DNA from: Epithemia pelagica
Lineage: Eukaryota > Bacillariophyta > Bacillariophyceae > Surirellales > Surirellaceae
NCBI GenBank assembly: GCA_946965045.2
Contig: OX337235.1
Location: 3,419,928 to 3,483,927 of the forward strand
Direction: 5' to 3'
DNA: 64,000 bases
Shown here piece by piece: positions 1 through 11,654 of this stretch; the stretch's first letter is position 1; every line of letters begins with the position of its first letter. Under the pieces are notes generated by a model. The model was not told the origin of the DNA and made no database searches. It worked only from the letters and a program-made list of their open reading frames with translations. Made by a program: the position numbers and the translations under genes.

Positions 1-63
1 GGTCCTGAAAGCAGCAGTTAAAGAACAACAGAGTAAGTTTCAGGCTGAACACAGAACCCAACG

Positions 64-3000
64 TCAACTACTCCTCAGTGCAATGCCTTTTTTGCCTATG
101 GGCGGGTCACACGTACCATACAAACCCGCTTGGTCCGCATACAGCTCTTTTAACAGTTTGGCTCGTTGAAGCCCTCGCAGGCTGGTGACATGTGTGTAGG
201 AGACATCCAACACTTCCAAAGCGGATGCATCATTCATGGGAGTTGACATGGCTTCGAATGAGACGGTAAGATGGCTGTTTCCCCGTAGCACCAGTTCTCG
301 CAAAAAGGGCAAAGCCCAAACGACTTCATGGGGAAGCGTTCCACGAAGATTGTTGCTCGCCAAATTCAAGACTTCGACACCATGATCATCTTGCAAATCC
401 CCGGAACATACCACACCTTGCCAACTGCAAATTGGAGTTTCAGATCCCCAGAATTGCTGCTTGTTCCACGATTTACCATCCGTCGCAGCATAGAAAGTGT
501 TCAAAATGGATCGTTCCGAACTCGAGTCATTGACGCCAAGACACTTGGTTTGACCCCAATACTGGTAATTGTAGCTCTGTTGATCGTCGTCTTGTTCGGG
601 ACATTTGGTACATGGTCGTTGGGGTGTATCTTGTCGTCCAGCGGCACTTGCATACCCAATGGGGCACAACAATGTGTCACAAGCATGACTGACACCATCC
701 GACCCCGTCGGGGTGTCATCAATTTCACCGACAGCTCCATTCATCCAATCACCATTGTCGCACAAGCTCAAAGGGACACTGAATATGCGATTGTCTGCCA
801 AATCAATGTACAAGGTAGGGAATCGCTCAAAGGACGGTGGAAGAGTCCCTGAAAAGTCATTGTTGCGCATCAAGACGGTTATGGGTTTTTCCAGCTGCGC
901 CGAACCTTCCAACAGAGATGCAGGTATCTCTGGACCAAAGTCATTGTTGGAGATATCCAAGTACCACAAGTTGCTCGCCTGAGCAAAATCTGGCAAGGCG
1001 CCATGGACAAGTTCTCTGCCTTTTTGATTTTGGATCGACAACTGTTCCAAATTCGGAAGTTGATTGAGCTCCGTGGGTAAGGTACCTGAAAAGTAGTTCT
1101 CTCCCAGGACCAATTCGCGTAATTGCAACAGACTTCCAATGGAGGTCGGTAACTGTCCTTGGAACTGATTGTCATACAGGTACCTGATATGAAAAGCAAA
1201 ACAAGATAACAACACAATACCAAATGGGTTCCATGAGAAAAGGACCATACAGTACATTCGAATATCACACAATGCCATAACATACAATTGCTCGAGCTGG
1301 TCCAACTTGTCAATATCAGCTGGGACAGTGCCATTGAATTTATTAAAGGACAGATAGAGTTCTCGCAACAGAGTCAATTGCAATAATTCTGCAGGAAAGG
1401 GTCCTGCCTTTAGCTGAGCACTGTCCATGGCGTGCAAACTGGTCAATTGCGGTGCCACAACCTCGATTCCCGACAAGGACGAAATGGCGGTTCGAGAAAT
1501 CCTCAAGGTTTCCAAGGAAGACCAGATGAAGGAGGTCACACTCCAGACTGGATCATCATCTCCACCACCACCATCAATTGAGTTTCGATTCCAGTAGATT
1601 TGCAATTTTTCATTGCCCTTGAAATCAATCAATCGTAAATCCGGTAGTTGCGACAAGGCTGCGACAATGGGATCGACCCCATCATCGTCATTGTCCGATA
1701 TGTCGAGTGCCGACCTATCCAATCCATTGGACTCCAATCGCAATTCCACCACGCTCAAATTCCCATTCACAGGTTCACACACGACACCGTACCACGAACA
1801 AATGTCCCACACTGTGGAAGGGGTTGTTGTACCACTCATAGAGGCGGGTGGAGTCGTATTCGTATTTGCCGCAGTTGCGGCCAATGGATCTGTCGCGTCC
1901 AAGACGTCCCACCCGGTACGATGCGTCCATGAAACGGGTCCTTGTGTAACATGATAAAAGAGCATGAGGGCATCGCGTTGTGTCTGCAATCCAGTAACCA
2001 TGGGCAAGACATCTGATAATGGATTGTTACTGCATGAGGTGGATCCATAGTATTGGGCGCCCGTCGCATTGTCGGAACAAGGGGCACATGGGTCTGTGGC
2101 CGTGGCTCGTCCCGTCGGGGAGATCGTCAGGGGTGGACAGAGGACGGAATCACAGTCATTGGTGGGAGTGGTGGTTGTACTCGTATTGGGCAGATCCCAC
2201 GCTTGTTGCCACTCATCCAATTCACAAAGCGCCAGCGGAATGGGTTCTGTCAATTGATTGTGAGACAAATCGACTCGGAAGGGAACGACCGAGGACCATT
2301 CTTCAGGAATACCACCCTCCAATTGATTGTAGGTCAAATTGGCGCGAACGACGCCTTGGTCGGTATAATCCTTGATTCCATCTTGGCCGGAAACTGTCAT
2401 ACTGTTTCGCACCAGAGCCATAAAGTTGGCGGACAAACTCCCTTGCAACTGATTGTGACTCAAATCCAAATCCACCAAATGAACAAATGTGTCAAAGTCC
2501 AACAAAGGACCGGTCAATCCAGCACCCCGTTTCTGTCGTGCCACATACAGCCGGTACAGGGATTGCGTCCAATTCGATTGAGCCCATGTGAGGGGTAAGG
2601 GACCCGACAAGAAATTGTCACTCAATTTCAGTTCCTGTAACCGAGGCAAGGCCAATGCCATGTCGTCATTGTTGTTATCGAATGACGACGACGACGACAG
2701 GGGTCCATGCAATCGATTGCCTTCCAAATTCAAGGATTCCAAATGGGCCAATTTCTTCCAGCCACCACTTGTGGTCGTTGCCGTATCGGCCGAAATCAAG
2801 GTTCCCGTCAATGCATTGTAGGAGAGACGCAAATCTCGCAGCGACGACGAACTGGTCGACAAGGACGGGGAATTCAACCAATCCACAAAGGACCCCGTGA
2901 GCCCGCTGCCGGCCAAATGAATGGATACCACCTTGGATTGTTCCAGTGTCGTGGCCGTCAACAGAGTGGCCCAATCGGGGACAATGCCCCAGATATGCGA

Positions 3001-6000
3001 GGTGGCCACCACTTCCAGCGTAGGGTGACTGGTATTCCATACGGGTACCACAACCGGATTGTACGAGACTGCCAATCGTCTCAATTGCGACAATTGATAA
3101 ATGGACGTGGGAATGGTCCCTCGCATTCCATAGCGTTCCAGCAAGAGTTCCGAGACATAACCTCCTTCGTCGACCAGAGGAGGATCCTCATTCGTAATTG
3201 AATAGGGAACACACCGCAAGCCTTGTCGTTCACAGAGAGGTACGGTGGGATCCAACCAGGAATCGTGAGGTTGGGTCCAATCGCGTCCTCCCGTGGCTTG
3301 AAACAATTCATTCAAAATCTCTCGTTCACTCTTCTGGGGTTGGTCATCATTCTCCGGCGTGTCGTCCCCACCACCCGTCACACATTGCGTTTGTCCCCAA
3401 TACAACGACTGCTGCTGGGAGTCTCCTCCTGCTCCTGCGGCTGCGGGTGGGCAGGGTCGACAGGTGGGAAAGGCGGAGGACGCCCGTCCATGCAGATTCC
3501 ATGATTGGGGTGGACAAACGATACCGGCACAGGCATACGCTGCGACGGCTCCGTCATTCCATTGTGAGGCATTGGTACACAGAACGTCGGGAATGTTCGT
3601 CAAGTGATTGTCTTGCAAATGCACTTGCATGGGAACCGAGAGTAACGTAGAGGCCCATTCGGACGGGAGCGTCCCCGTCAAGGCATTGTCAGCCAAATTG
3701 ACCGACCGTAGTCCTTCTCCTTCTTGTGGATTGGCGACGACGGTGGCTGCGGCCGCGGCTTGCAAAAAGTCGACCGGCAAGGGTCCGGTAAATTGATTCC
3801 ACGACAAGTCCACCACCGTCAATTGGGCATGCTGCGACAAGGAGGGCAAGGGTCCACCCAATCCTCCCCGCGATCCCGCAATGCGCAATCGTTGCAATTG
3901 CAAAGGAAGTTGCGCATTGGTCAAGGTGCCCGTCCACGCATTGTCACTGAGATCCAACTCGAGCAATTGCGGCAAGTCTTGCAGGCCCGAGATGGGTCCC
4001 CGCAACTCATTTTGTTGCAACTCCAAGGTTTGGAGACGCGACCAATTTTCAATCGGTGGCAGGGTTCCCCGCAAATGAGCGCCATTCAAATACAAGTGTT
4101 CCAAAGAGGACAAGGATCCCACACTATGCTCCGTGGGCCACGCATCAAGACTATTGTCGGACGACGACGACGACGACGATAGTAATTCCATGCCATTCAA
4201 GCGCAACACGGTCAAATTGGCAAAGACGGCTCCGTCCAATCCGTCCAAGGTATGGACTGTGGTATGGGAGGCATCCAAGCGTTGCAGTCCCACACTGCTC
4301 GTTGACGACGACGATGTCCACTGAGGAATGTGCAACTGGGGATTGCCCCCCACATTCAACGAAATCAAGTGGTCGGACAATCCGTGCCACAGCTCGGTCA
4401 TGGGCAAGGTTCCGTGCAATCGATTGTCGGCCAAGTCCAAATATTCGACCCTTCCTTCTTCGTCTGGTCCATTAGTGGTTTGGCAGGTAATGCCCGTCCA
4501 CGAACAATACAGGGCTTGTTGTTGTGGTGATGGTTGTTCTCCATTTTGTGCTTGGATTTGTTGTTCGTGCCATTGACTGAGAATCCATTCAATGTGTGGA
4601 TTGTTCTTGTCATTGTTCGTGGTATCATCAAAGTCCAACCACCATTGGTCCCAGACATTCCATCCCTCATTGCGTTCCCAGTGCGGTCCATTCGTGTGGG
4701 TATAAATGTGCCACAAGGCCGTCAAGACACGCGTCGTGGTCGTGGTGGTGGTAGAGTTTGTTGTAGTATTCGGTTCGGCATGCTCCGGTCCGGGACAGTG
4801 TGTGGCACCCAAAAAAAAGTCGGCGGACGTCGTCGTGCCCCGCGAGAGGGGACAGGGTTGACAGGGGTGATTGGCATCGACTTGGCGTCCTTGAGGAGCA
4901 TGGGTGCCGCGGGGACAGGCCAGTGCGGGACATGCCAAGGTGGCTACCAAGCCTTGTTGCCACAAGCCCTTGGCACACAATTCGTCGGGAATGGGAATGG
5001 TCAACCGGTTGTCGGACACGTCGAGTTGCAAGCGGGGAAAGGACCGCAACGTGGCTTCCGGCAAGCCTCCCGTCAAGGCATTGTCCGACACATCGAGCGT
5101 CACCACGGCCGGGACGGTCCCCACCGACGGTGTCGTGGTCGTTGTGGTGGCATCCGAACTGCTCGTCGTACTAGTACTCGTTCCGGTCACCTTGTGTCGA
5201 TTGTTCCACAACCAATCATGGGGCAAGGTACCGGACAAGCGATTGTGACGCAGCAAGACTTGCGTCACATAGGGCGCATTCGCCAAGCTGGGAATGGGCC
5301 CCGTCAAGCCACGAGGATTGGAATGCAACGACAGCAATTGCAAATTGCGCAAATTGTTGAATTCCGTCGGAATGGGACCCGTCCAGGCATTGTGACTCAA
5401 ACTCACCGTTTGCAACAATGGCAAGGCGCCCAATTCGGTTGGCAAGCGGCCCTGCCAACCATTGTCGTAGCCATGCAATTCTTGCAACTGTGTCCAATTG
5501 GCAATCGCGGACGGTTGTCCAAAGGCCGGAATACTACTACTACTAGCATCTCCGGCTCGCGTTTGCGAATTGATGGACAAGCGTTGCAATTGCGTCAAGG
5601 CATACAATTCCGTCGGCAACTGGGGGACGGCCAAGGGATTGGCATCGAGTTGCACGTGTTGCAGCGTGGCATGCAAGACGGTCCAACTGGCAATCGACGT
5701 CACGACATTGGCACTCGCATCCACCGACACCAAGGGCGGCGGCGCTGTTTGCAAATCAAAGTCTATGGATCCCAAGGCATTGCCCCGCACATTCAAGTGC
5801 GTCAAACGGGCCAAGCCGGACCACACCGTGGCCGGAATGGCATGGACCAAGCCATTGTGTGACAAGTCCAAGGCCACGAGGGAGGTTTCGTCCGTGGCGG
5901 TCGTGGTGGACACGCCCGTTTCCCACTCGATGCAGTCGACCCCGTACCAGGCACACACATTCCAGTGCGTGTCGGACGACGCCGCCGTCCACCCCTCGGT

Positions 6001-6219
6001 ATTGGTCCAACTCGTGGCTCCCAAGGTGGCGTCAAACAAGAGTTGCAACGAGTACCGTTCCAAGGCCAAGGGATGACCATCGTCCAATACTGTTGTAGCA
6101 GTAGAAGTAGGAGTGGCCTGGACCAAGACACGGCTCGACTGCATGGTTCCTCCTCCAAGACAAAGCGCAACCACCACGGCGAGAAACAATCGTGGCAGCT
6201 GCAGCAATGGAAATGGCAT
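64..6219 (-). CDS. Secreted multi-module leucine-rich-repeat protein, five tandem modules (3' end uncertain)
   Basis: Large LRR protein, probably extracellular. I place the start at the ATG at 6219 because it is followed directly by a signal-peptide-like stretch (MPFPLLQLPRLFLAVVVALC); the frame stays open upstream to 6459 through a polyglutamine tract, but that end begins with TTG. The protein is five copies of one plan: an N-terminal cap with a Trp-rich pattern ending in a motif like CSWYGVVC, then LRRs of the type LxxLDLSxNxLxGxLP, then a cap with CP-x-G, GRQ, PCxxC and a final YxGxTxC. Caps are seen near CAWYGVDC, YCSWTGITC, CERQGLRC, CSWYGVVC and CSWQGVVC. A 102-nt intron (1184-1285, GTATGT...TCAG) is stop-free and in frame; removing it restores a continuous LRR (QLYLYDNQ). 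The fifth module breaks off near a GTACGT at about 115, so the stop at 64 may be intronic and the gene may continue left of the window. Ligand and function are unknown. Confidence 0.8.
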   Translation of the reverse strand: MPFPLLQLPRLFLAVVVALCLGGGTMQSSRVLVQATPTSTATTVLDDGHPLALERYSLQLLFDATLGATSWTNTEGWTAASSDTHWNVCAWYGVDCIEWETGVSTTTATDETSLVALDLSHNGLVHAIPATVWSGLARLTHLNVRGNALGSIDFDLQTAPPPLVSVDASANVVTSIASWTVLHATLQHVQLDANPLAVPQLPTELYALTQLQRLSINSQTRAGDASSSSIPAFGQPSAIANWTQLQELHGYDNGWQGRLPTELGALPLLQTVSLSHNAWTGPIPTEFNNLRNLQLLSLHSNPRGLTGPIPSLANAPYVTQVLLRHNRLSGTLPHDWLWNNRHKVTGTSTSTTSSSDATTTTTTPSVGTVPAVVTLDVSDNALTGGLPEATLRSFPRLQLDVSDNRLTIPIPDELCAKGLWQQGLVATLACPALACPRGTHAPQGRQVDANHPCQPCPLSRGTTTSADFFLGATHCPGPEHAEPNTTTNSTTTTTTTRVLTALWHIYTHTNGPHWERNEGWNVWDQWWLDFDDTTNNDKNNPHIEWILSQWHEQQIQAQNGEQPSPQQQALYCSWTGITCQTTNGPDEEGRVEYLDLADNRLHGTLPMTELWHGLSDHLISLNVGGNPQLHIPQWTSSSSTSSVGLQRLDASHTTVHTLDGLDGAVFANLTVLRLNGMELLSSSSSSSDNSLDAWPTEHSVGSLSSLEHLYLNGAHLRGTLPPIENWSRLQTLELQQNELRGPISGLQDLPQLLELDLSDNAWTGTLTNAQLPLQLQRLRIAGSRGGLGGPLPSLSQHAQLTVVDLSWNQFTGPLPVDFLQAAAAATVVANPQEGEGLRSVNLADNALTGTLPSEWASTLLSVPMQVHLQDNHLTNIPDVLCTNASQWNDGAVAAYACAGIVCPPQSWNLHGRASSAFPTCRPCPPAAAGAGGDSQQQSLYWGQTQCVTGGGDDTPENDDQPQKSEREILNELFQATGGRDWTQPHDSWLDPTVPLCERQGLRCVPYSITNEDPPLVDEGGYVSELLLERYGMRGTIPTSIYQLSQLRRLAVSYNPVVVPVWNTSHPTLEVVATSHIWGIVPDWATLLTATTLEQSKVVSIHLAGSGLTGSFVDWLNSPSLSTSSSSLRDLRLSYNALTGTLISADTATTTSGGWKKLAHLESLNLEGNRLHGPLSSSSSFDNNNDDMALALPRLQELKLSDNFLSGPLPLTWAQSNWTQSLYRLYVARQKRGAGLTGPLLDFDTFVHLVDLDLSHNQLQGSLSANFMALVRNSMTVSGQDGIKDYTDQGVVRANLTYNQLEGGIPEEWSSVVPFRVDLSHNQLTEPIPLALCELDEWQQAWDLPNTSTTTTPTNDCDSVLCPPLTISPTGRATATDPCAPCSDNATGAQYYGSTSCSNNPLSDVLPMVTGLQTQRDALMLFYHVTQGPVSWTHRTGWDVLDATDPLAATAANTNTTPPASMSGTTTPSTVWDICSWYGVVCEPVNGNLSVVELRLESNGLDRSALDISDNDDDGVDPIVAALSQLPDLRLIDFKGNEKLQIYWNRNSIDGGGGDDDPVWSVTSFIWSSLETLRISRTAISSLSGIEVVAPQLTSLHAMDSAQLKAGPFPAELLQLTLLRELYLSFNKFNGTVPADIDKLDQLEQLYVMALCDIRMYCMVLFSWNPFGIVLLSCFAFHIRYLYDNQFQGQLPTSIGSLLQLRELVLGENYFSGTLPTELNQLPNLEQLSIQNQKGRELVHGALPDFAQASNLWYLDISNNDFGPEIPASLLEGSAQLEKPITVLMRNNDFSGTLPPSFERFPTLYIDLADNRIFSVPLSLCDNGDWMNGAVGEIDDTPTGSDGVSHACDTLLCPIGYASAAGRQDTPQRPCTKCPEQDDDQQSYNYQYWGQTKCLGVNDSSSERSILNTFYAATDGKSWNKQQFWGSETPICSWQGVVCSGDLQDDHGVEVLNLASNNLRGTLPHEVVWALPFLRELVLRGNSHLTVSFEAMSTPMNDASALEVLDVSYTHVTSLRGLQRAKLLKELYADQAGLYGTCDPPIGKKGIALRSS

Positions 6220-6339
6220 GGTTTCGGGGGAGTTTCTTCGTGTTCGTCTCCTCCTGTCGTGACGTGTGGTGGAATGGTGGAACCGCATCCTCTCCTCCTC
6301 CTGGACATTCATCCTCACAGACGATTGTGGCATGCTGCC

Positions 6340-6340
<1 letters not shown>

Positions 6341-6385
<45 letters not shown>
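6341..6385. repeat. (TTG)n / (CAA)n trinucleotide microsatellite
   Basis: About 15 uninterrupted TTG units. On the minus strand they read CAA. They would encode polyglutamine if the LRR gene used an upstream start, and otherwise lie in its 5' leader. Confidence 0.9.
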
Positions 6386-6576
6386 CTCTGCGGCGGCTGC
6401 TGCTCCTTCCAGTGTCTGGAGGGCAACCCACACGGAATACGAAACGAGGAATTTCTCAACCACGAGCCACGAGACGAGGAGAAATCAAAAGGGTGTGGGT
6501 CGACGTTGCCGTTCCAAGGTTTCTTCTTCTAGACAGTCGATGCACTATCCACAGGCGAATCCAGGATCTAGTCAAA

Positions 6577-6602
<26 letters not shown>
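6577..6602. repeat. (AG)n dinucleotide microsatellite
   Basis: Thirteen AG units in a row in the intergenic region between two divergently transcribed genes. Confidence 0.9.
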
Positions 6603-6607
<5 letters not shown>

Positions 6608-7474
6608 AAAGGATGACAACCAAGACAAGCACACTAACAAAGCATCCCTTCTTCCCAATTGTTGCCACCGTCTCGTTGTTGTCGTGACAGTGGGTGCGCT
6701 GTGCGCGCTGGCACAGTCTTTGGCCGCCGCGTACACAGTTACTATGATTGCTGGGAAGGAAGGACTCCCTCCAATGCAGATCCTCGCGCGGTCCAGTCGT
6801 GTAATAATCGGTCGCACGTAGGTCTCTCTTGGATCGCTAAAAAATCACCGCTCAGTAATATTGGTCCCATGGCGCTATCAAAAGTTTCCCACGACTGTGA
6901 AAATCTTTCTGTTGAATAAAGTGTACTCCCCGGAAAGCCCCACCAAATATCATGCCACTTTTACTATAGCCCTCGCCATGTATATCTTGGAAAAATTAGC
7001 GGGGGCTTTTCCAGTTTCTGGAAGATGCGCTCACTTTTTGGGGTTGGCCATGTCGAGTTGTCCGTTCAGAATCTCGGCCTCACCAAAAGACTCGAACCAA
7101 ACAGGATCTACTCTAGTTTCTAATTCCAAAAAGTGACTCTGGAAACCGAAAAAAGAGTCATTTGCTCTTGTCGTCAACGACAAAAAGTCAGTAGCGAAAG
7201 CAAGAAGCATCAACAAACTATCTGCTACTTGCAATTGACAGAGTAATTCAGCTTCTTTTGCAAGAGGTGTGATTGTGGTTGGTTTACACACTGCCTGCCT
7301 CCGCTGATAGCGCTCGACACTCTCTCCCAAATTGTATTGCTTGCAATCCACACTCTAAAAGGAAAACGAGGACTACCCCTGTAGAAAAAGTGTGTGTGTG
7401 TGATTTCATTGAGGGATTGTTCCATTTCGTGTTTGATTTGGCCGTGTGAGAGTGCAAAACGCTGTCTCGGAATC

Positions 7475-10400
7475 ATGACAACCACCGGCCAATTCGAGCC
7501 ATTGCAGCAGCAGCAACAACAACACGACGATCCACAAGAAACCAGCCACGAAGAACGCAATCCACACTCGAATGTTATGGACCAGGATGACAACAACAAC
7601 AACCACCACCACGAGCCAGTTCTCCAAGAGGAGGACCAGTCTTCCGGGGAGCCCTTGTCCACAACTACTACGACTACGACTCGAAGGGTTCTGTCCAATC
7701 TCGGTTCCTGGAGTTGGACCCTGTGTTGGATGACCGTCATGGCCACGGCCCTCATGCTCTTGGCAAGTCTGTGGACGGCCAATCCTCTGGACGACACGAA
7801 TTCAGAGGATGGAGGATCTTCGTCCTTGCCTTGGGTCGTCTCACCATTTTGGTCAAAAACGAGCCATGTAGACGATCCCAGTCACAAGACTCGACACTTG
7901 GGCTCGTCCGTCTTGCGATCCTCCTCGTCATTGTCACGATCCTTGCGCACCACAAGTGCCACCTTGGATTCGATTCAACCCACGTGGCGGGACGAAGTCC
8001 ATGCCGTCTGGGTCAATGGACCCTTGCCCCGCCAACAATTGGGCACGGAACATTGGCCCCTGTTTGGCCGTACCAATACCTCCGATGCCACACCCGGGAA
8101 TTTTGTCGTGGGTGGCAGTACGTCGGGCACGTGCAGTCCCAATTTGCCCACCTTTACGGGTTATACCAACGATGGGACGGCCTATTGTCAACCCACCAAT
8201 GGCCATGCGCAAGAACATCCCCACTTGCTCTTGTACAGTGGCAATCTCGGTGTCTTGTTGGATGCCTCGTATACGGCCAAACCCACGAGTGTCGTGGCCC
8301 GCATTGGCAGTACGCAACATTTGGCCATTGATGGTAGTTTGGTCCGGGATGCGTCGTCCTCGCCATCACCCGTTGTGAATGATACAACGACTGGCACTGG
8401 TACAACGACGGGAACCACCAACGATCCGACGACCGGCACCACCACCAATCGTAGTACTACGGACGAACCGACCGGTCCCTCCTTCTTGTCGGCACAAGAC
8501 GTGTTGAATGGGTTGCCCGAAGGCACGGTGCGATTGTCCTTGCAATTGTTGTGTGAGAACCATGGGTTGCAAGAATTGGTCGCCCAGCCCCTGGCCGATC
8601 AAGGCGGAGCGCCCATTCATTTGATTCGTCAGGGACCAGCCGTCGTGCACGTGACAATTGATGCCTTGCAATGGACCGACTTTTCCGGACAGGCGCAGCC
8701 CTTTGTCTTTGCGCAAAATGACAATTGTGTCGTGAATACGACCAATTTGCAAGATCCCGAAACGACCAATGCCAATGACACGTGCTTGTCCTCGATTGTC
8801 AATTGTTGTCTCGACGATCCCTGTTTTTGTCAAGACAATTATATTTCCGGAGTGGAAACCAATTCCTGTCCCCATGCCGAATATCCGCACTGTGTCTTTG
8901 AGTCGCCCGGCAGTTCGTGGGGAACCTGTCATGCCTTGTCCACAGCCCCGCGCGATCCGTCCAATATTACCTGTAATACCAATGCCGATTGCTTTTTTGA
9001 TCCCAATTATCCCGTCTGTTTGTTCCAGCGGTGTTATGTCGATGTGGAACGGGATTGTACCTTGGCGCCACCGTGGATCGATGTCACCATGTGGGGCGAC
9101 ACCTTGTCCTTGGTGGCCAATTGGGATCCCAATACCCGTGGCGATACCTGTCAAGGATCGGTTCGCTTGGAAACCCGGTTCGCCGGAGGAACACAACCCT
9201 CCACCACTTTGACGCAAACGGCACCCTACGACACGGGACGCGTGAGTATGATCTTGTCCAGTCCCATGGCAACCACCAACAATGACGACGACGACCGCAG
9301 TACGACCAATACCGACATTTCCGATCCCGATGCCAGTACGTATTCGCAACCCCTTGTGGATGCGACGGAAACGGCGGCCTTGATTGACGATGTCACCGTG
9401 ACGGCCTCCTCGGGCACCAATGTCTTGTATCGCACCATTCGAGGAGATATTGTCGTCGAGTACGTATATACTATATATATATATACCTTAATACAACACC
9501 CAACCAAAGGACCTGTTGGGTGGAGTGGACTCACTCTGTTGTTTGTTTGTTTGTTGATGTTGCCTGACCTCTCCTGACAGAGTTCCTCCAAATACACCTC
9601 GTTGTTCGTACAATTCCAATTGTGGGGATGTATCCAGTATGGTCAATGTTACGGTAGCCAACGAACAAGACAATGCCACTCGTACAGTCCGTTTGACCTT
9701 GTCTCGAAGCTTTGAAACGGGCAATCCTCGGTTTGGTCCACCCGAGTCGGCTCGACCCGGTGCCGAAATTACCGGTCTTTCCGTCCTGGTCTTGGATGCC
9801 ATGACACTCCAACCCTTGGGCATTCCGGTCCAATTGTCCAAAAATTGGCATACCGGTCAAGCCATCAACCCCACCTACCGGTTCCGATGGTGGACGGCCA
9901 ATGTCTTGTTGCATCTGCCTCCGACCGTGTCGGTGGATTTGACCTTTGCCATTGTCTATGAAGAATACATGGGTGTCCCCGCCTTTTCGCAGGCACAATT
10001 GTCCACAGTGGGTTTGGCCAGTCGATGGATGCTGCAACAAGCCTCCTTGGGCACGGGGGGCGATAACTTTGTGGTGGATCCCATGGGAGCCTTTTCTCGC
10101 AACATGATTACCAGTGTTCGTGCCAACTTTTTTGATGGAGCCTGGAAACAAGATGTCGGTGGAGGAGACTTTTTGGTCTACTTTGATCAATCGGGACGGT
10201 ATCAATATGCCACACAAGTCACGCCCCGATTGTTGGCCCATGGTCCCTGTTTGTCCAATGCCAGTTATACCATGTTGTCCGACGATGGGGCCATTCGCAG
10301 TGAAATTCAAATGAGTGGAGCCCGAACCGATGACATTGTTCGCATGTTTATTCATGTTCGTCATGTCGCACTGGAACGTACCCGGTTTTCTCGATTGGCC

Positions 10401-11495
10401 TTTTTCCAAATGGGTTCGGAAACCTACAACTTGTTTCCCACCTTTGATAACTTTGTCTTTGGAACGGCGGAGGATCAACCGGATGTTGTCGAACGAACCT
10501 GTTCGGCCGGTACCAGTCGATCCGCGGACAAAATGTATTCCATCAACGACCCCTACTTTAAGCGCAGTTTGGCCGGATCGGACGGTCCCTGGTGGATTGC
10601 CTTGGGACCCAACAGTGACTCCACACGTTACCAATCCAATCGTTATGTCGTGGGAGACCGTGGCTTGGTCATTCGATCCTACGACGGCCTCATTCAGGGC
10701 ACTCCAGTCACACGACCGTCCGTCACGATTCTCTGCGACAAGATTGAATTGGGACCTCCTCGCAGTGCCCGCTCACTCTTACCGGGAGACTTTGTGGATT
10801 TTAAGTTGGAATTTTTGGTCTTGCCCCGCTCTCAAGACTTTGACATTCCTCTCCAACGTCAGCCCAATTCCAGTTCGTTGTTGGCCTTGGTCGAACTGGA
10901 AACGACGGCCGAACGGGTCCAAGAACACGCCATTCGAGACATTGAAATCAGCAGCACGGGCGACGGTGTCGATCGTGTCGAGTGTCATTATCCAATTCGT
11001 ATCTGTGTCACGGATGGATGGAATGCGGATTCCGATCCTTTGAGTTTTACCGTTCGAGGGCAAGCCTTGGGATACGTTCCTGTGGTACTCTGCAATCTTG
11101 ATACACCCATTCTACCGGATGGTATGAGTCTTTGGTCTCGATGGGGCGAAGAGGAAGACTTTACCGAATTGACGGACAACACCGAAGCACGACAAGCCAA
11201 CTATTTGGATCGGGTCAATCAAAAGTACGAACTGGTGTTTAATGTGGAAATTCAGCTCCCCGACATTGAAGAATTGGGACTCAATGAGACCAATTCCACC
11301 ATGCTGACAGAATTCTTTTTTGGAAAAGAAGAAACATTGCTGCGATTTCAAGGCAGGGGAACTCCAATCAGTGCTGCAGTGACAGCGTTCCCCCATGCAC
11401 AGACCTCGTCCTGGATGTGGATTGTTTCATGGTTGCCTTCCATGACATTGTGGTTGGTGCTCGGGATGAGTTCATTTTTACTTGTAGCTGCATAA
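7475..11495 (+). CDS. Large membrane-anchored protein of unknown function (two exons)
   Basis: Two exons, 7475-9459 and 9581-11495, joined over a 121-nt intron (GTACGT...GACAG, with a TA-dinucleotide run near its 5' end). The junction keeps frame (GA|A, then VPPNTPRCSY) and gives 1299 residues. I start at the ATG at 7475; the frame is open upstream to 7394. The N-terminus is cytoplasm-like (Gln, Asn, His and Asp runs). It is followed by a hydrophobic anchor near residues 80-100 (CWMTVMATALMLLASLW) and a long probably lumenal or extracellular part. A Cys-rich stretch lies around genomic 8790-9060 (motifs CCLDDPCFC and CNTNADC). The C-terminus is a second hydrophobic segment (LPSMTLWLVLGMSSFLLVAA) ending at the stop. 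No known domain was recognised. The tail is compatible with either a membrane anchor or a GPI signal. Confidence 0.75.
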
Positions 11496-11654
11496 GGAGA
11501 ATTAGTTTAATACATGTCGTTCGATATAAGTGGGCAATGATAGGTATGTTCATATGAATTTGCTATAACGTTACAGGTGAAAAACTTATCCTAACAAGTG
11601 TGTGCTGTTTTGGTCCATGTCAAAAGTGACCTAATGTTGTGCCTGGGCATGTTC

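Larger units (their letters stand above)
6220..7474. other. Divergent intergenic region
   Basis: This spacer lies between the LRR gene (-) and the membrane-protein gene (+) and must hold both promoters. Besides the TTG and AG microsatellites it contains a short TG run just upstream of the plus-strand gene. No protein-like frame was recognised. Confidence 0.5.

Noticed and set aside
4534-5862. 442-codon plus-strand frame opposite the LRR gene
   Set aside because: It is antisense to the LRR repeats; its periodic Gly/Gln/Arg pattern is the shadow of the repeated coding sequence.
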